DNA of 64,000 nucleotides from Acinetobacter calcoaceticus DSM 30006 = CIP 81.8 (GCF_000368965.1 NZ_KB849780.1:1054145-1118144), one strand, 5' to 3'; shown: positions 1-9,472, counted from the first letter of the stretch. Notes: generated by a model not told the origin, from the letters alone. Numbers and translations: made by a program.

Positions 1-46
1 AAGAATGCTCTGATAGGTTTAACTTGGATGCAGATTAAATGCTTAC

Positions 47-1612
47 ATGATCAATCAGCTATACCAGCAGTACAGTACTATGGCTTCAAGTGCTTGGGGC
101 TTTACTGATTTACCCTCTTATACAGATACATACGATCCTAATGAGAATGATACAGTGACGAATAGCTTTAATTGGTTAAATGATGAGCAAGCTACAGAAA
201 AAACAGAACAAGGATTAACTGCTTTTGTGGCATTAGATGATGCCTTTATTAGTATAGCTTCTCGTATGTATCTGATTCGAAATGCAAAAGAAAAGATAGA
301 CTTACAATATTATATTTGGACCAATGATTTTGTTGGAAACTTAATGCTGCATGAGTTACTAACGGCGGCAGATCGTGGCGTAAAAATCCGCTTACTCATC
401 GATGATCAAAATGGAGTAAAGCTTGATGGAGTTCTAAGAAGCCTTCTCCACCATCCTAATTTTGAAATTCGATTATTTAATCCATATAAATTTAGATATT
501 TAAGAATTTTAGACTATATTTTTCGTTTCAAAAAAGTAAACCATCGCATGCATAATAAATTAATTATTGCAGATGGAGCGATTGCCGTAACAGGTGGTCG
601 AAATATCAGTAGTGAATATTTTGATGCAAGTAGTAAGTTTCAATTTACTGACCTAGATATTTTATTTTATGGACATACGGTACAGCATGCCCAGACTGTC
701 TTTAATGATTTCTGGCAAAGCGAGCTAAGCCAAGATGCTACTGAGCTTATCGGAACTTGTGCTGTCCACCACTTACAATCGTTACGACAGCACTATCATG
801 ATTTAATTCATGATAGTGAAAATCATACTCAAACCGAAGATAAGCTTTACGATGCTCAAAGCTATTTAAAAGAACTTTTAGAGCACTATCCCATTCAATG
901 GTCAAAAGCGTATTTTGTTGCAGATTCACCTAAAAAAATCTTAGGAATAGTCTCTAAGGAAGAGATGCTTTATGGGCAAGTCATGAAGATTATGGGTGAA
1001 CCAAAGCAGCATATAGAATTAGCTTCCGCTTATTTTGTTCCTACACAACAGGGCGCGGATTATTTAAAACAGCTAAAGGTGCAAGGAGTTAAAGTCAGGG
1101 TTTTAACCAATTCTTTTGCTGCAAATGATGTGGCGATTGTGCATGCATTTTATAGTCAATATCGAGTTGAAATGCTCAAAAGTGGTGTAGAACTATTTGA
1201 GTTTAAGCCATTTTTAGAACGTAGACGTAGAACATGGTATGAGGTTGTGACTGGAAGCGTCATTCCCGCTAAAGGCAAAAATAAATCGAGTTTACACGCC
1301 AAATTTTTTGATGTAGACGGTAAAGTATTTATTGGTTCATTTAATTTTGATCCACGTTCGACGTATTTAAATACTGAGGTTGGGCTTGTGATCGAATCGA
1401 GTCAATTACAGGCTCAAGTTTCGGTGATGCTTGACCAGCATTTACCACAAGTTGCATACCAACTTAAGTTAAATAATGAAGGAAAAATCATTTGGCTAGA
1501 CTATCAATCGAATGGCCAAGTCGTGGAATATGAAAACGACCCGGATACGAGTCTGTTCCAACGCACAATGATTAAAGCCGTTTCATATTTGCCAGTTGAA
1601 TGGATGATGTAA
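47..1612 (+). CDS. Phospholipase D / cardiolipin synthase-like protein
   Basis: A 521-residue protein with two phospholipase D (HKD) catalytic motifs. The first HxK is at about residues 169-171 (HNK, then D and a GGRN), the second at about 417-419 (HAK, then D and GSFNFDPRS). Two HKD motifs in one chain are typical of cardiolipin synthases and related phosphatidyltransferases, so membrane phospholipid metabolism is likely. There is no N-terminal transmembrane pair like that of E. coli ClsA, which puts it nearer the ClsC/YmdC-type enzymes. In-frame stops lie just upstream, so the ATG at 47 is the first possible ATG although no clear Shine-Dalgarno precedes it. Exact substrate is unknown. Confidence 0.85.
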   Translation: MINQLYQQYSTMASSAWGFTDLPSYTDTYDPNENDTVTNSFNWLNDEQATEKTEQGLTAFVALDDAFISIASRMYLIRNAKEKIDLQYYIWTNDFVGNLMLHELLTAADRGVKIRLLIDDQNGVKLDGVLRSLLHHPNFEIRLFNPYKFRYLRILDYIFRFKKVNHRMHNKLIIADGAIAVTGGRNISSEYFDASSKFQFTDLDILFYGHTVQHAQTVFNDFWQSELSQDATELIGTCAVHHLQSLRQHYHDLIHDSENHTQTEDKLYDAQSYLKELLEHYPIQWSKAYFVADSPKKILGIVSKEEMLYGQVMKIMGEPKQHIELASAYFVPTQQGADYLKQLKVQGVKVRVLTNSFAANDVAIVHAFYSQYRVEMLKSGVELFEFKPFLERRRRTWYEVVTGSVIPAKGKNKSSLHAKFFDVDGKVFIGSFNFDPRSTYLNTEVGLVIESSQLQAQVSVMLDQHLPQVAYQLKLNNEGKIIWLDYQSNGQVVEYENDPDTSLFQRTMIKAVSYLPVEWMM

Positions 1613-1629
1613 GAGAGCTTCAATTTTAT

Positions 1630-2217
1630 TTATAAGATACCAATCTCTTTAAAGAATTTTTGATAAGCCTCTGCTTTTTTCTCTAATGCCAATGGATAAG
1701 CTCTTGAAGAGGATGGTAAGCGGTATAAATTAATATCTCGCCCTACAAAGCGAATTGATGTAGATGTTCCTATAAGTGGTTTTTCAGTATGCTCTGGTAA
1801 AACAGAAATTAAGGTATCAGTCGCTTTATCACCTGTAGTCATGATGGTCTGACATAACGGAATCTGTTGAAGTAGAGCAGAAAGATCTGTCGGCGTTACT
1901 ATTTCAAGAAACTTATCTGCGGCATTCCCCTTCAATCGCTTAATTTGGTAAGCCGTGTCAAAGATTGCAATACCTGTTTCAATCAAGAAGTTTCGAATAC
2001 GTTCTTCATTAAAATTTTTCTGATTTTCACTTAAAAAGTAGGTTTTGTTTTGGAAAAAAATTAAGCCAAAAATTCGCCACATGTCATTTTGGAAATTTGG
2101 ATAGTAAAAATCCATCTTCCATTTATTACGCGGTGGTGGAAAACTACCTAACATGAGTAAACGGGCATTTTCGGGTAAAAATGGTTCAAGTGGATGTGTT
2201 TCTATCTCAATTATCAT
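1630..2217 (-). CDS. Uracil-DNA glycosylase-fold family protein
   Basis: A 195-residue protein beginning with a hydrophobic strand and a GSFPPPR motif near residue 25, followed by FYYPNFQNDMWRIFG. This arrangement (GSxPP, then FYY and N..W) is typical of the mismatch-specific/hypoxanthine branch of the uracil-DNA glycosylase superfamily, which removes deaminated bases in base-excision repair. The ending with SSRAYPLALEKK resembles the C-terminal part of that fold. It converges with the upstream phospholipase D gene, with 17 bases between them. Substrate preference (uracil or hypoxanthine) cannot be read from sequence by eye. Confidence 0.7.
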   Translation of the reverse strand: MIIEIETHPLEPFLPENARLLMLGSFPPPRNKWKMDFYYPNFQNDMWRIFGLIFFQNKTYFLSENQKNFNEERIRNFLIETGIAIFDTAYQIKRLKGNAADKFLEIVTPTDLSALLQQIPLCQTIMTTGDKATDTLISVLPEHTEKPLIGTSTSIRFVGRDINLYRLPSSSRAYPLALEKKAEAYQKFFKEIGIL

Positions 2218-2334
2218 AAAAAATCAGTATTTACTTAAAAATTTTATAAATAAATTAACCTATTTTCGAGTTAATCACGAGTCAAGAAATGCAATTTCTC
2301 TTCATTAAATCGTTAAGGGAGATTACTAAAGCGA

Positions 2335-3402
2335 TCATTCTTGAGGAATGCTTATTTTAAAAATGCTATGTGAATGTTGATTGAGATAATCGACCTGACC
2401 TTTATGGGCAATAACAAGGGCTTGTACAACTGAAAGACCTAAGCCAGTACCGCCTAACTCTTTATTTCTTGATTGTTCTAACCTAAAGAAAGGATTAAAT
2501 AAATCTTTGCGATGTTCCGCTGAAATGCCCGGCCCTTCATCTTCTATTTCAAGAATCCAGTTAGATTGGTCTTGTCTTGCTGAAACAAGTAGCTTCCCCG
2601 GATTTGCATAACGTGTGGCATTATCAAATAGTGCAATTAAAACTTGTTCTATACGCCTTTGATCACACTTAACTTCTGATGCTTGAATGTCAAAAATGAC
2701 TTCAAGCTGAGCTTTTTCTAATTTTTCTTGAAACATATGCACGACTTTGTGGGCAGTTTCATTAAAATGAATCGTTTCGAGATGAAGTCTAAGCTGCTGG
2801 TTTTCAAAAAGGCTTAATGTACGTAAGTCTTCAACTAGATTTGACAGACCTTCAACTTGATTAAGTAAGTTCTTAAATAAAATGGGATCTGCTTCAAAAA
2901 CACCATCAATAATCCCCTGTAACCTGCCCTGCAAAATAGTGACTGGAGTTCGTAACTCATGTGCAATTGCAGCATTCCAGACATGAGCATTTTCAACTGA
3001 GGTTTCGAGCTTTTGAGCCATGTCATTAAAATTGTCCATCAACTCTGCAATTTCAGAAGAATGATGCGTCGGTTTTTCTACTCGTGCAGTTAAATCCCCA
3101 TGACTAATTTTTTTTGCTGCATCTGCTAATAGATTAATAGGCACAATAAAACGTTGAGCAAGCTTTATGCCTAAAATAATTGATAATGCTGTGCCAAACA
3201 GAAGCACAGCAAATAACCATATGCCATCTAAATAGTGGAAAAACTCATCACTTTCTTTGAGTTTTTCAAGAGAAATAAGACCCACTTCAATTGCAATATA
3301 ATAGGTGCCGTAGCCTAAAATGAGTGAACTTAATGTAACACTTAGACTGGTAAAGCTCAGTGCAATAATAAGTTGTTTACTAATGCCTGTTTTATTTTTC
3401 AT
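2335..3402 (-). CDS. adeS: AdeS sensor histidine kinase
   Basis: A 355-residue sensor kinase controlling the adjacent adeAB efflux genes. It has two N-terminal membrane segments (about residues 8-36 and 60-84) flanking a short periplasmic loop, then a HAMP domain. The H-box is AIAHELRTP with the phosphorylated His at about 148. The ATPase domain follows, with an N-box (FDNATRYAN) and G-boxes (DEGPGIS, GTGLGLS). It closely resembles A. baumannii AdeS (His149) in motifs and length. Its start overlaps the end of adeR by 11 bases, so the two are co-transcribed. Substitutions in AdeS are known to deregulate AdeAB in A. baumannii; I cannot judge from the sequence whether any residue here is activating. 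Confidence 0.92.
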   Translation of the reverse strand: MKNKTGISKQLIIALSFTSLSVTLSSLILGYGTYYIAIEVGLISLEKLKESDEFFHYLDGIWLFAVLLFGTALSIILGIKLAQRFIVPINLLADAAKKISHGDLTARVEKPTHHSSEIAELMDNFNDMAQKLETSVENAHVWNAAIAHELRTPVTILQGRLQGIIDGVFEADPILFKNLLNQVEGLSNLVEDLRTLSLFENQQLRLHLETIHFNETAHKVVHMFQEKLEKAQLEVIFDIQASEVKCDQRRIEQVLIALFDNATRYANPGKLLVSARQDQSNWILEIEDEGPGISAEHRKDLFNPFFRLEQSRNKELGGTGLGLSVVQALVIAHKGQVDYLNQHSHSIFKISIPQE

Positions 3403-4123
3403 GTGGATTGTCCAGCCTATAACCTACACCACGAACATTAATGAGCATATTGCGTAAGCCCAGATCTTCTATTTTCTTTCGTAGCTTACTAACGTGGCTA
3501 TCGACCGTGCGTTCTAATGCATCTCGATCTGGTAAGCACTGATTCATCAGTTCAGAGCGGGTAAAAACTTTATGAGGATGAGGCACCATCAACAACAAAA
3601 TTTTGTACTCAGTCAGAGTTAAATTAAGTGCTTGTTGTTTGTCATCCGAGTAAATATAGGCTGTATGAATTTCTGTATTCACTTCAATATTTTTATAAAT
3701 CAGATTTCGGTTAGGCGTTTGCTGATTTTGTTGAGTACGTCGTAGTACCGCTTGCACACGTGCGACCACTTCATTTGGGTTAAATGGTTTTACCACAAAG
3801 TCATCCGCACCAATTCGTAAAGCCATGACTTTATCGATTTCTTGATCTAAAGCAGTCAGCATAATTACAGGTGTAGCTGCTTTTTGCCGAATTTTATTGA
3901 GGACTTCCCACCCACTCAATTCGGGCATTTTTATATCGAGTATGACCAGATCAATGGGCTGCGTTGCATGTATTTCAATCGCCTGCTTACCATTCATGGC
4001 CCGAACAACACGCATGCCTTCGCGCTTAAGATAATGTTCAATAATATCGCCAATATCATATTCATCTTCTACGACAAGAATAAGCTTATCCTGACAGTTG
4101 AATGTAAAGGTTGACTCGAACAT
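3392..4123 (-). CDS. adeR: AdeR response regulator (OmpR/PhoB family)
   Basis: A 243-residue response regulator. The receiver domain has an acidic pair (VVEDEYDIGD, residues 17-26) and the phospho-acceptor Asp63 in LVILDIKMPE, plus the conserved Lys in VVKPFNP. The C-terminal winged helix ends with RTVDSHVSKLRKK and NVRGVGYRLDNP. Layout and the Asp63 position match A. baumannii AdeR. It is divergent from adeA, and the 143-base gap between them carries the direct-repeat site described separately. It activates or represses adeAB according to AdeS phosphorylation. Confidence 0.93.
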   Translation of the reverse strand: MFESTFTFNCQDKLILVVEDEYDIGDIIEHYLKREGMRVVRAMNGKQAIEIHATQPIDLVILDIKMPELSGWEVLNKIRQKAATPVIMLTALDQEIDKVMALRIGADDFVVKPFNPNEVVARVQAVLRRTQQNQQTPNRNLIYKNIEVNTEIHTAYIYSDDKQQALNLTLTEYKILLLMVPHPHKVFTRSELMNQCLPDRDALERTVDSHVSKLRKKIEDLGLRNMLINVRGVGYRLDNPHEK

Positions 4124-4178
4124 ATGAATAAAACGCGAGAAAAATTTGATTCATCATACGCATATTTTTTGATAAATC

Positions 4179-4198
4179 TCCACACTTTTTCCACATAT
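4179..4198 (-). promoter_or_regulatory. Candidate AdeR-binding direct repeat
   Basis: Between adeR and adeA, the plus strand reads TCCACACTT (4179-4187) and TCCACATAT (4190-4198), start-to-start 11 bases. On the minus strand this is an imperfect repeat of the AAGTGTGGA type, with the spacing known for the AdeR site in A. baumannii. The second copy is diverged. Assignment rests on position, spacing and the shared GTGGA core. Confidence 0.6.
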
Positions 4199-4266
4199 TC
4201 GTGATTTTCGTTACACACACATCAAAAATAATGTCAGCATCTAGAAGTCCATTAGGTGTTATAAAA

Positions 4267-5433
4267 GTGCAAAAGCATTTTTTAGTTCCATTCGTTTTAT
4301 CTTTCAGCCTTGTGTTGCATGGTTGTGGGACAGAACAAGCAAGTGATCAAACACAGGTATTTACAGCTAAAGTTACCGTTATTTCAGTTCAACCGCAGCC
4401 GATTAATTTTAGCGAAAACTTACCTGCACGCGTTCAAGCTTTCAGGACTGCCGAAATTCGCCCTCAAGTTGGTGGCATTATCGAAAAAGTTTTATTTGCT
4501 CAAGGTAGTGAAGTTAAAGCTGGGCAACCGCTATATAAAATAAACTCAGAGACATTTGAGGCAGATGTAAATAGTAATCGAGCTGGGCTAAATAAAGCGG
4601 AAGCGGAAGTAAGTCGTTTAAAAATACAACTCGAACGCTATCAGCAACTCTTACCAAGTAACGCAATTAGTAAGCAAGAAGTAAGTAACGCCGAAGCGCA
4701 ATATCGACAAGCAATTGCAGATGTTGCCCAAATGAAAGCTTTGTTGGCTCGCCAAAATCTTAATTTACGGTACGCGACAGTACGAGCACCCATTTCAGGA
4801 CGTATTGGTAAATCGTTTGTGACTGAAGGTGCATTAGTTAGCCAAGGTGATAGCAATACTATGGCTACAATTCAACAAATTGACCGTGTGTATGTCGATG
4901 TAAAACAGTCTATTGGTGAATATGAGCGTTTACAGGCAGCTTTACAAAGTGGAGAGCTATCTGCCAACAACCAAAAAGATGTGCAGATTCTAAATAGTTT
5001 AGGACAACCCTATAACGTCTCGGCAAAAATGCTTTTTGAAGACATTAATGTTGACCCTGAAACTGGCGATGTCACCATCCGTATTGAAGTAAATAACTCT
5101 GAAAGAAAATTACTTCCGGGTATGTATGTGCGCGTCACTATTGAACGTGCTTCGGTTCCTCAGGCTTTACTCGTTCCAGAACAAGCAATTCAGCGCAATA
5201 TGAACGGCGACCCGCAAGTCTACGTGGTAAATGCCAAAGGTGGTGCAGACGTTCGCCCTGTAGAATTGGGGCAACAATATGAGCAGTTTTATCTCATCAA
5301 TAAAGGGCTTAAAGCAGGCGACAAAGTTGTTGTTGAAGGTATAGAACGTATTCAGCCAAACCAGAAGCTGGCGATTTCCGTATGGAAAGCAGCTTCAGCA
5401 GAAAATACGGCGAAGCAAGGAGACACGAAATGA
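4267..5433 (+). CDS. adeA: AdeA periplasmic adaptor (membrane fusion protein)
   Basis: Membrane fusion subunit of the AdeAB RND pump. I chose the GTG at 4267, giving about 388 residues (VQKHF..., read as Met), because it matches the known AdeA N-terminus, has AGGTG eight bases upstream, and produces a lipoprotein signal ending in the lipobox LVLHGC. An upstream start at 4201 would add 22 residues before the signal. The body has the HlyD pattern: AEIRPQVGGII biotinyl-lipoyl half, a hairpin around residues 95-165, and the second half YATVRAPISGRIG, then the beta-barrel. The stop overlaps the adeB start (ATGA). Expected to sit in the periplasm anchored to the inner membrane. Confidence 0.93.
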   Translation: MQKHFLVPFVLSFSLVLHGCGTEQASDQTQVFTAKVTVISVQPQPINFSENLPARVQAFRTAEIRPQVGGIIEKVLFAQGSEVKAGQPLYKINSETFEADVNSNRAGLNKAEAEVSRLKIQLERYQQLLPSNAISKQEVSNAEAQYRQAIADVAQMKALLARQNLNLRYATVRAPISGRIGKSFVTEGALVSQGDSNTMATIQQIDRVYVDVKQSIGEYERLQAALQSGELSANNQKDVQILNSLGQPYNVSAKMLFEDINVDPETGDVTIRIEVNNSERKLLPGMYVRVTIERASVPQALLVPEQAIQRNMNGDPQVYVVNAKGGADVRPVELGQQYEQFYLINKGLKAGDKVVVEGIERIQPNQKLAISVWKAASAENTAKQGDTK

Positions 5434-8400
5434 TGTCTCAATTCTTTATTCGCCGTCCTATTTTTGCATGGGTCATTGCGATTTTTATTATTTTATTTGG
5501 TGTACTCAGTATTCCAAAGTTACCTATTGCCCGCTTTCCGAGTGTCGCACCACCTGAAGTCAACATTACAGCAAGTTATCCGGGCGCTACTCCCAAAACT
5601 ATTAATGATAGCGTCATTACCCTCATTGAACGGGAAATGTCGGGAGTAAAAAACCTACTCTACTATAGTGCGACAACCGATTCATCTGGTACTGCTGAAA
5701 TTACCGCGACTTTTAAACCCGGTACCGATGTCGATATGGCTCAAGTCGATGTACAGAATAAAATTAAAGCGGTTGAAGCGCGCTTACCGCAAGTGGTTCG
5801 TCAACAAGGTTTATCTGTAGAAGCATCTTCATCAGGCTTTTTAATGCTTGTAGGCTTAAATTCACCTAATCACCGCTATTCAGAAGTAGATTTGAGCGAC
5901 TATCTGGTTCGTAATGTGGTTGAAGAGCTTAAACGTGTTGAAGGTGTTGGAAAAATTCAGTCCTTCGGTGCTGAGAAAGCAATGCGGATTTGGGTAGATC
6001 CCAACAAGTTAGTCTCTTATGGATTATCAATAAGCGATGTAAACAATGCGATTCGCAACAATAATATTGATATTGCACCGGGTCGGCTTGGCGATAGGCC
6101 TTTAATTAACGGTCAATTAATTACAATACCTTTGTCAGCTCAAGGACAGCTTGAAAATGTTGAGCAGTTCAAAAATATTAGTCTAAAGAGCAACATTAGT
6201 GGTGCCAACATTAAGCTGTCCGATGTAGCCGATGTAGAAATGGGTGCTCAGTCATATAACTTTGCCATTTTAGAAAATGGTAACCCTGCAACTGCTGCGG
6301 CGGTTCAACTTAGCCCTGGTGCAAATGCGGTAAAAACAGCCGAAGGTGTCAAACAGAAACTCGAAGAATTAAAAGTAAATTTACCCGAAGGTATGCAGTT
6401 TAGTGTTCCATACGATACTGCGCCTTTTGTTAAAATTTCGATAGAAAAAGTAATTCATACATTAATTGAAGCCATGGTTTTGGTTTTTATTGTGATGTAT
6501 CTATTTCTTCATAATATTCGCTATACCTTAATTCCTGCGATTGTGGCTCCAATTGCCCTGCTTGGTACCTTTACCATCATGCTTTTGACGGGTTACTCAA
6601 TTAATGTGCTAACCATGTTTGGTATGGTGCTTGCGATCGGGATTATTGTTGATGATGCGATTGTGGTCGTTGAGAATGTTGAACGGATTATGGCAACTGA
6701 AGGTTTAGCGCCTAAAGAAGCGACTTCAAAAGCCATGACTGAGATTACCAGCCCGATTATTGGTATTACTTTGGTGTTGGCAGCAGTGTTTTTACCCATG
6801 GCTTTGGCGAGCGGTTCGGTCGGCATTATTTATCGCCAGTTTACTATTACCATGTCGGTTTCAATTTTATTCTCGGCATTTTTAGCACTCACTCTCACAC
6901 CTGCCCTTTGCGCAACCTTATTAAAACCGATTGATGCACATCATCAAAAGAAAGGGTTTTATGCGTGGTTTGATCGTAGCTTTGATAAAGTCACAAAAAA
7001 ATATGAAGTTCTTCTACTTAAAGTCGTTAAACATACTATTCCGACTTTAATCATTTTTGTGGTGATTACGGGACTAACTTTTGCAGGAATGAAATATTGG
7101 CCAACTGCTTTTATGCCTGAAGAAGATCAGGGCTGGTTTTTGACTTCATTCCAGTTACCTTCGGATGCAACAGCTGAACGAACTCAAAAAATCGTCAAAG
7201 AATTTGAAGACCATTTAAACGAGCGGTCAGATGTAAAAAGTAATATTTCAATTATGGGCTGGGGATTTAGTGGCGCTGGACAAAACGTAGCACTCGCTTT
7301 TACAACCTTAAAAGATTTTAGTGAACGTGATAAATCCACGACCGACTATACTAACTTCATTAATGCAGAAATGGCGAACAGTAAGGAAGGTACAACGATG
7401 TCGGTACTTCCTCCTGCCATTGATGAATTAGGTACATCTTCAGGCTTTAGCTTGCGCTTACAAGACAAAGCAAATTTAGGAATGCCTGCCTTAATTTCTG
7501 CACAAGAAAAACTTATGGAAATGGCTGCTCAAAACAAAAAGTTTTATATGGTTTATCCTGAAGGTTTGCCCGAAGGTGACAATATTAGCTTAAAAATAGA
7601 CCGTGAGAAGTTAAGTGCTCTAGGTGTAAGCTTTGCTTCCGTTTCAGATATTATTTCGACTTCAATGGGGTCAATGTATATCAATGATTTTCCGAACCAA
7701 GGACGAATGCAGCAAGTTATTGTTCAAGCCAATGCAAAATCACGAATGCACTTAAAAGATATTTTAAGTTTGAAGGTTGCGGGCGCAAATGGACAACTGG
7801 TTTCTCTATCTGAAGTGGTAACTCCTCAGTGGAATAAGTTGCCGCAGCAATATAATCGCTACAATGGCCGTCCTTCATTAAGTATCGCTGGTGTTCCTAA
7901 CATGGGTGTATCTTCTGGCGATGCGATGCGAGAAATGGAAAAACTGATTGCCAAGCTTCCTCAAGGAATCGGTTATGAGTGGACAGGTATTTCTTTACAG
8001 GAAAAACAGTCTGAATCTCAAATGGTATTTCTTATTGCCTTATCAATGTTGGTCGTGTTTTTAGTGTTAGCTGCACTTTATGAAAGTTGGTCAATTCCGT
8101 TATCAGTTATGCTGGTTGTTCCTTTAGGAATCTTTGGTGCTATTTTGGCCATTATTCTAAGAGGAATGCCAAATGATATTTTCTTCAAAATTGGTCTAAT
8201 TACCATTATTGGTCTATCTGCCAAAAATGCGATCTTAATTGTTGAGTTCGCAAAAATGCTCAAAGAAGAAGGAATGAGTTTAGTTGAAGCAGCCGTTGCA
8301 GCAGCGAAGTTACGCTTACGCCCAATTCTAATGACTTCCCTAGCCTTCACTTGTGGTGTGATTCCATTGGTGATTGCAAGTGGGGCGAGTTCAGAAACTC

Positions 8401-8537
8401 AACATGCGCTAGGTACAGGTGTATTTGGAGGGATGATATCTGCCACCATTCTGGCAATCTTTTTTGTTCCAGTATTCTTTATATTTGTGTTGGGAGCAGC
8501 AGAAAAATTCTTCTCTAAGAAGAAAATTAGCTCTTAG
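5430..8537 (+). CDS. adeB: AdeB RND multidrug efflux transporter
   Basis: A 1035-residue HAE1-family RND proton/drug antiporter. The start is the first ATG of MMSQFFIRRP at 5430, overlapping the adeA stop by four bases and preceded by AAGGAG. Twelve membrane segments are evident: one at the N-terminus (FAWVIAIFIILFG), a cluster around 340-560, and the second set after 870. The proton-relay aspartate pair lies in GIIVDDAIVVVENVERIM (about residues 407-408). It exports aminoglycosides, tigecycline and other drugs in A. baumannii. No adeC follows; a perfect hairpin ends the unit, so an outer-membrane channel must come from elsewhere (AdeK is known to serve in A. baumannii). Confidence 0.94.
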   Translation: MMSQFFIRRPIFAWVIAIFIILFGVLSIPKLPIARFPSVAPPEVNITASYPGATPKTINDSVITLIEREMSGVKNLLYYSATTDSSGTAEITATFKPGTDVDMAQVDVQNKIKAVEARLPQVVRQQGLSVEASSSGFLMLVGLNSPNHRYSEVDLSDYLVRNVVEELKRVEGVGKIQSFGAEKAMRIWVDPNKLVSYGLSISDVNNAIRNNNIDIAPGRLGDRPLINGQLITIPLSAQGQLENVEQFKNISLKSNISGANIKLSDVADVEMGAQSYNFAILENGNPATAAAVQLSPGANAVKTAEGVKQKLEELKVNLPEGMQFSVPYDTAPFVKISIEKVIHTLIEAMVLVFIVMYLFLHNIRYTLIPAIVAPIALLGTFTIMLLTGYSINVLTMFGMVLAIGIIVDDAIVVVENVERIMATEGLAPKEATSKAMTEITSPIIGITLVLAAVFLPMALASGSVGIIYRQFTITMSVSILFSAFLALTLTPALCATLLKPIDAHHQKKGFYAWFDRSFDKVTKKYEVLLLKVVKHTIPTLIIFVVITGLTFAGMKYWPTAFMPEEDQGWFLTSFQLPSDATAERTQKIVKEFEDHLNERSDVKSNISIMGWGFSGAGQNVALAFTTLKDFSERDKSTTDYTNFINAEMANSKEGTTMSVLPPAIDELGTSSGFSLRLQDKANLGMPALISAQEKLMEMAAQNKKFYMVYPEGLPEGDNISLKIDREKLSALGVSFASVSDIISTSMGSMYINDFPNQGRMQQVIVQANAKSRMHLKDILSLKVAGANGQLVSLSEVVTPQWNKLPQQYNRYNGRPSLSIAGVPNMGVSSGDAMREMEKLIAKLPQGIGYEWTGISLQEKQSESQMVFLIALSMLVVFLVLAALYESWSIPLSVMLVVPLGIFGAILAIILRGMPNDIFFKIGLITIIGLSAKNAILIVEFAKMLKEEGMSLVEAAVAAAKLRLRPILMTSLAFTCGVIPLVIASGASSETQHALGTGVFGGMISATILAIFFVPVFFIFVLGAAEKFFSKKKISS

Positions 8538-8546
8538 TTAAATGCA

Positions 8547-8578
8547 TTGAGGCGAAACTTATCTGTGTTTCGCCTCAA
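8547..8578 (+). terminator. Hairpin terminator after adeB
   Basis: Perfect 12-bp inverted repeat TTGAGGCGAAAC / GTTTCGCCTCAA with an 8-base loop, starting ten bases after the adeB stop. There is little U-tract, so its efficiency is uncertain. It marks the end of adeAB without adeC. Confidence 0.7.
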
Positions 8579-8620
8579 TAACCTAGAAATATAAAACTTT
8601 ACTAGAAAAGTAAGAATCGA

Positions 8621-8884
8621 TTAAGAGTTAAGGACTTTAAAGACCTTGCCTGTTCTTGGATGAGCAAAGGTATTATCTTGATCTAAATTAATGACTTTAT
8701 CAGAAATCACAATTTTAGAAAGTGGCAACCAGTTTTGCTCTATTCCAGCTTCGACAAAGCTTTTCTCATCAATATTTTCATAAATTTGTTCAACCACAAT
8801 TTCCATACCACACATACTTTTGGCATTTACTTCTTTTAAAATATGGCGCTTTGACATTCTAGTCTGCATTTTTATTATTCGCAT
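8621..8884 (-). CDS. Small hypothetical protein (87 aa)
   Basis: I do not recognise a family. The product is a small soluble protein with a basic N-terminus (several Met, Arg and Lys), one internal Cys, and a C-terminal part rich in short hydrophobic stretches (WLPLSKIVISDKVINL). A strong AGAGGAG lies about 13 bases upstream of the ATG at 8884, longer than usual; internal ATGs at 8866 and 8857 are alternatives. It converges with adeAB. No membrane segment or signal peptide is seen. Coding is supported only by the ribosome site and open length. Confidence 0.5.
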   Translation of the reverse strand: MRIIKMQTRMSKRHILKEVNAKSMCGMEIVVEQIYENIDEKSFVEAGIEQNWLPLSKIVISDKVINLDQDNTFAHPRTGKVFKVLNS

Positions 8885-9062
8885 CGATAATAATAAAGAC
8901 TCCTCTGATAAAATATGTAAATTTTAATAATGAAAGTGTTTTTTTATTTTAATCATGCTTTTGCAATAATTAAATGAATAGTTGAGTGATTATTTAATTT
9001 AAATATTATATTTAAGTTAATCTATTCAAAATAATTATTACTTTTTATTTTTAATAAAAATT

Positions 9063-9088
9063 AAAGGGTTCATTATCTGAACCCCTTT
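9063..9088 (-). terminator. Hairpin terminator after the 58-aa gene
   Basis: Inverted repeat AAAGGGTTC / GAACCCCTTT with a seven-base loop. It lies eleven bases downstream of the 58-residue gene on the minus strand and supports that gene being a real transcription unit. Confidence 0.7.
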
Positions 9089-9098
9089 TTATTTAACG

Positions 9099-9275
9099 CT
9101 AAACCTTTACAGTGTTATCAAGCTGACCATCATCTTGATTTTTAGCACTGTCTTTACTAATCACTGAGTCAGTATCGCTATCTGTGTTAAAACTCTTACT
9201 ATTTTTTTGCTTTTTCTTGTACACACACATCCCAATCGCAATACCTGTTCCCAATACTATAATTGACTTTAACAT
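9099..9275 (-). CDS. Small single-pass membrane protein, hypothetical (58 aa)
   Basis: A 58-residue frame starting with MLKSIIVLGTGIAIGMCVYK, a short hydrophobic helix of about 15 residues, followed by a lysine-rich stretch (KKKQKNSK). A polar tail then holds repeated Ser/Asp/Thr residues (TDSDTDS). GAGGTG sits five bases before the ATG, and a terminator-like hairpin follows the stop, so it is likely translated. The hydrophobic segment then positive cluster suggests an inner-membrane peptide with a cytoplasmic, disordered tail. No family recognised. Confidence 0.55.
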   Translation of the reverse strand: MLKSIIVLGTGIAIGMCVYKKKQKNSKSFNTDSDTDSVISKDSAKNQDDGQLDNTVKV

Positions 9276-9441
9276 TTCGCACCTCTTCGATTAACGGAGT
9301 ATTTTTTGAAAAATCAACTTAAATTAATAGCACATAATTTGTTATTTAACGGCTTTCATTTGCTCCGCTTTTGTAAGGTATTTAATTTTTATGTTAATTG
9401 AATAGTGTAATAGTTAAAAAAATAAATTTTGATACAAAGTA

Positions 9442-9472
9442 AAAAGCCTATTCTGTTGTTGAATAGGCTTTT
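9442..9472. terminator. Orphan hairpin in intergenic region
   Basis: Perfect 12-bp inverted repeat AAAAGCCTATTC / GAATAGGCTTTT with a seven-base loop, flanked by A and T runs, so it could terminate in either direction. No gene ends next to it. The same stem core (AAAGCCTATTC) recurs after the TonB receptor at 19124-19153. Confidence 0.6.

Noticed and set aside
747..929. Minus-strand open frame inside the phospholipase D gene
   Set aside because: It lies wholly within a strongly supported coding frame on the other strand and has no recognisable motif.
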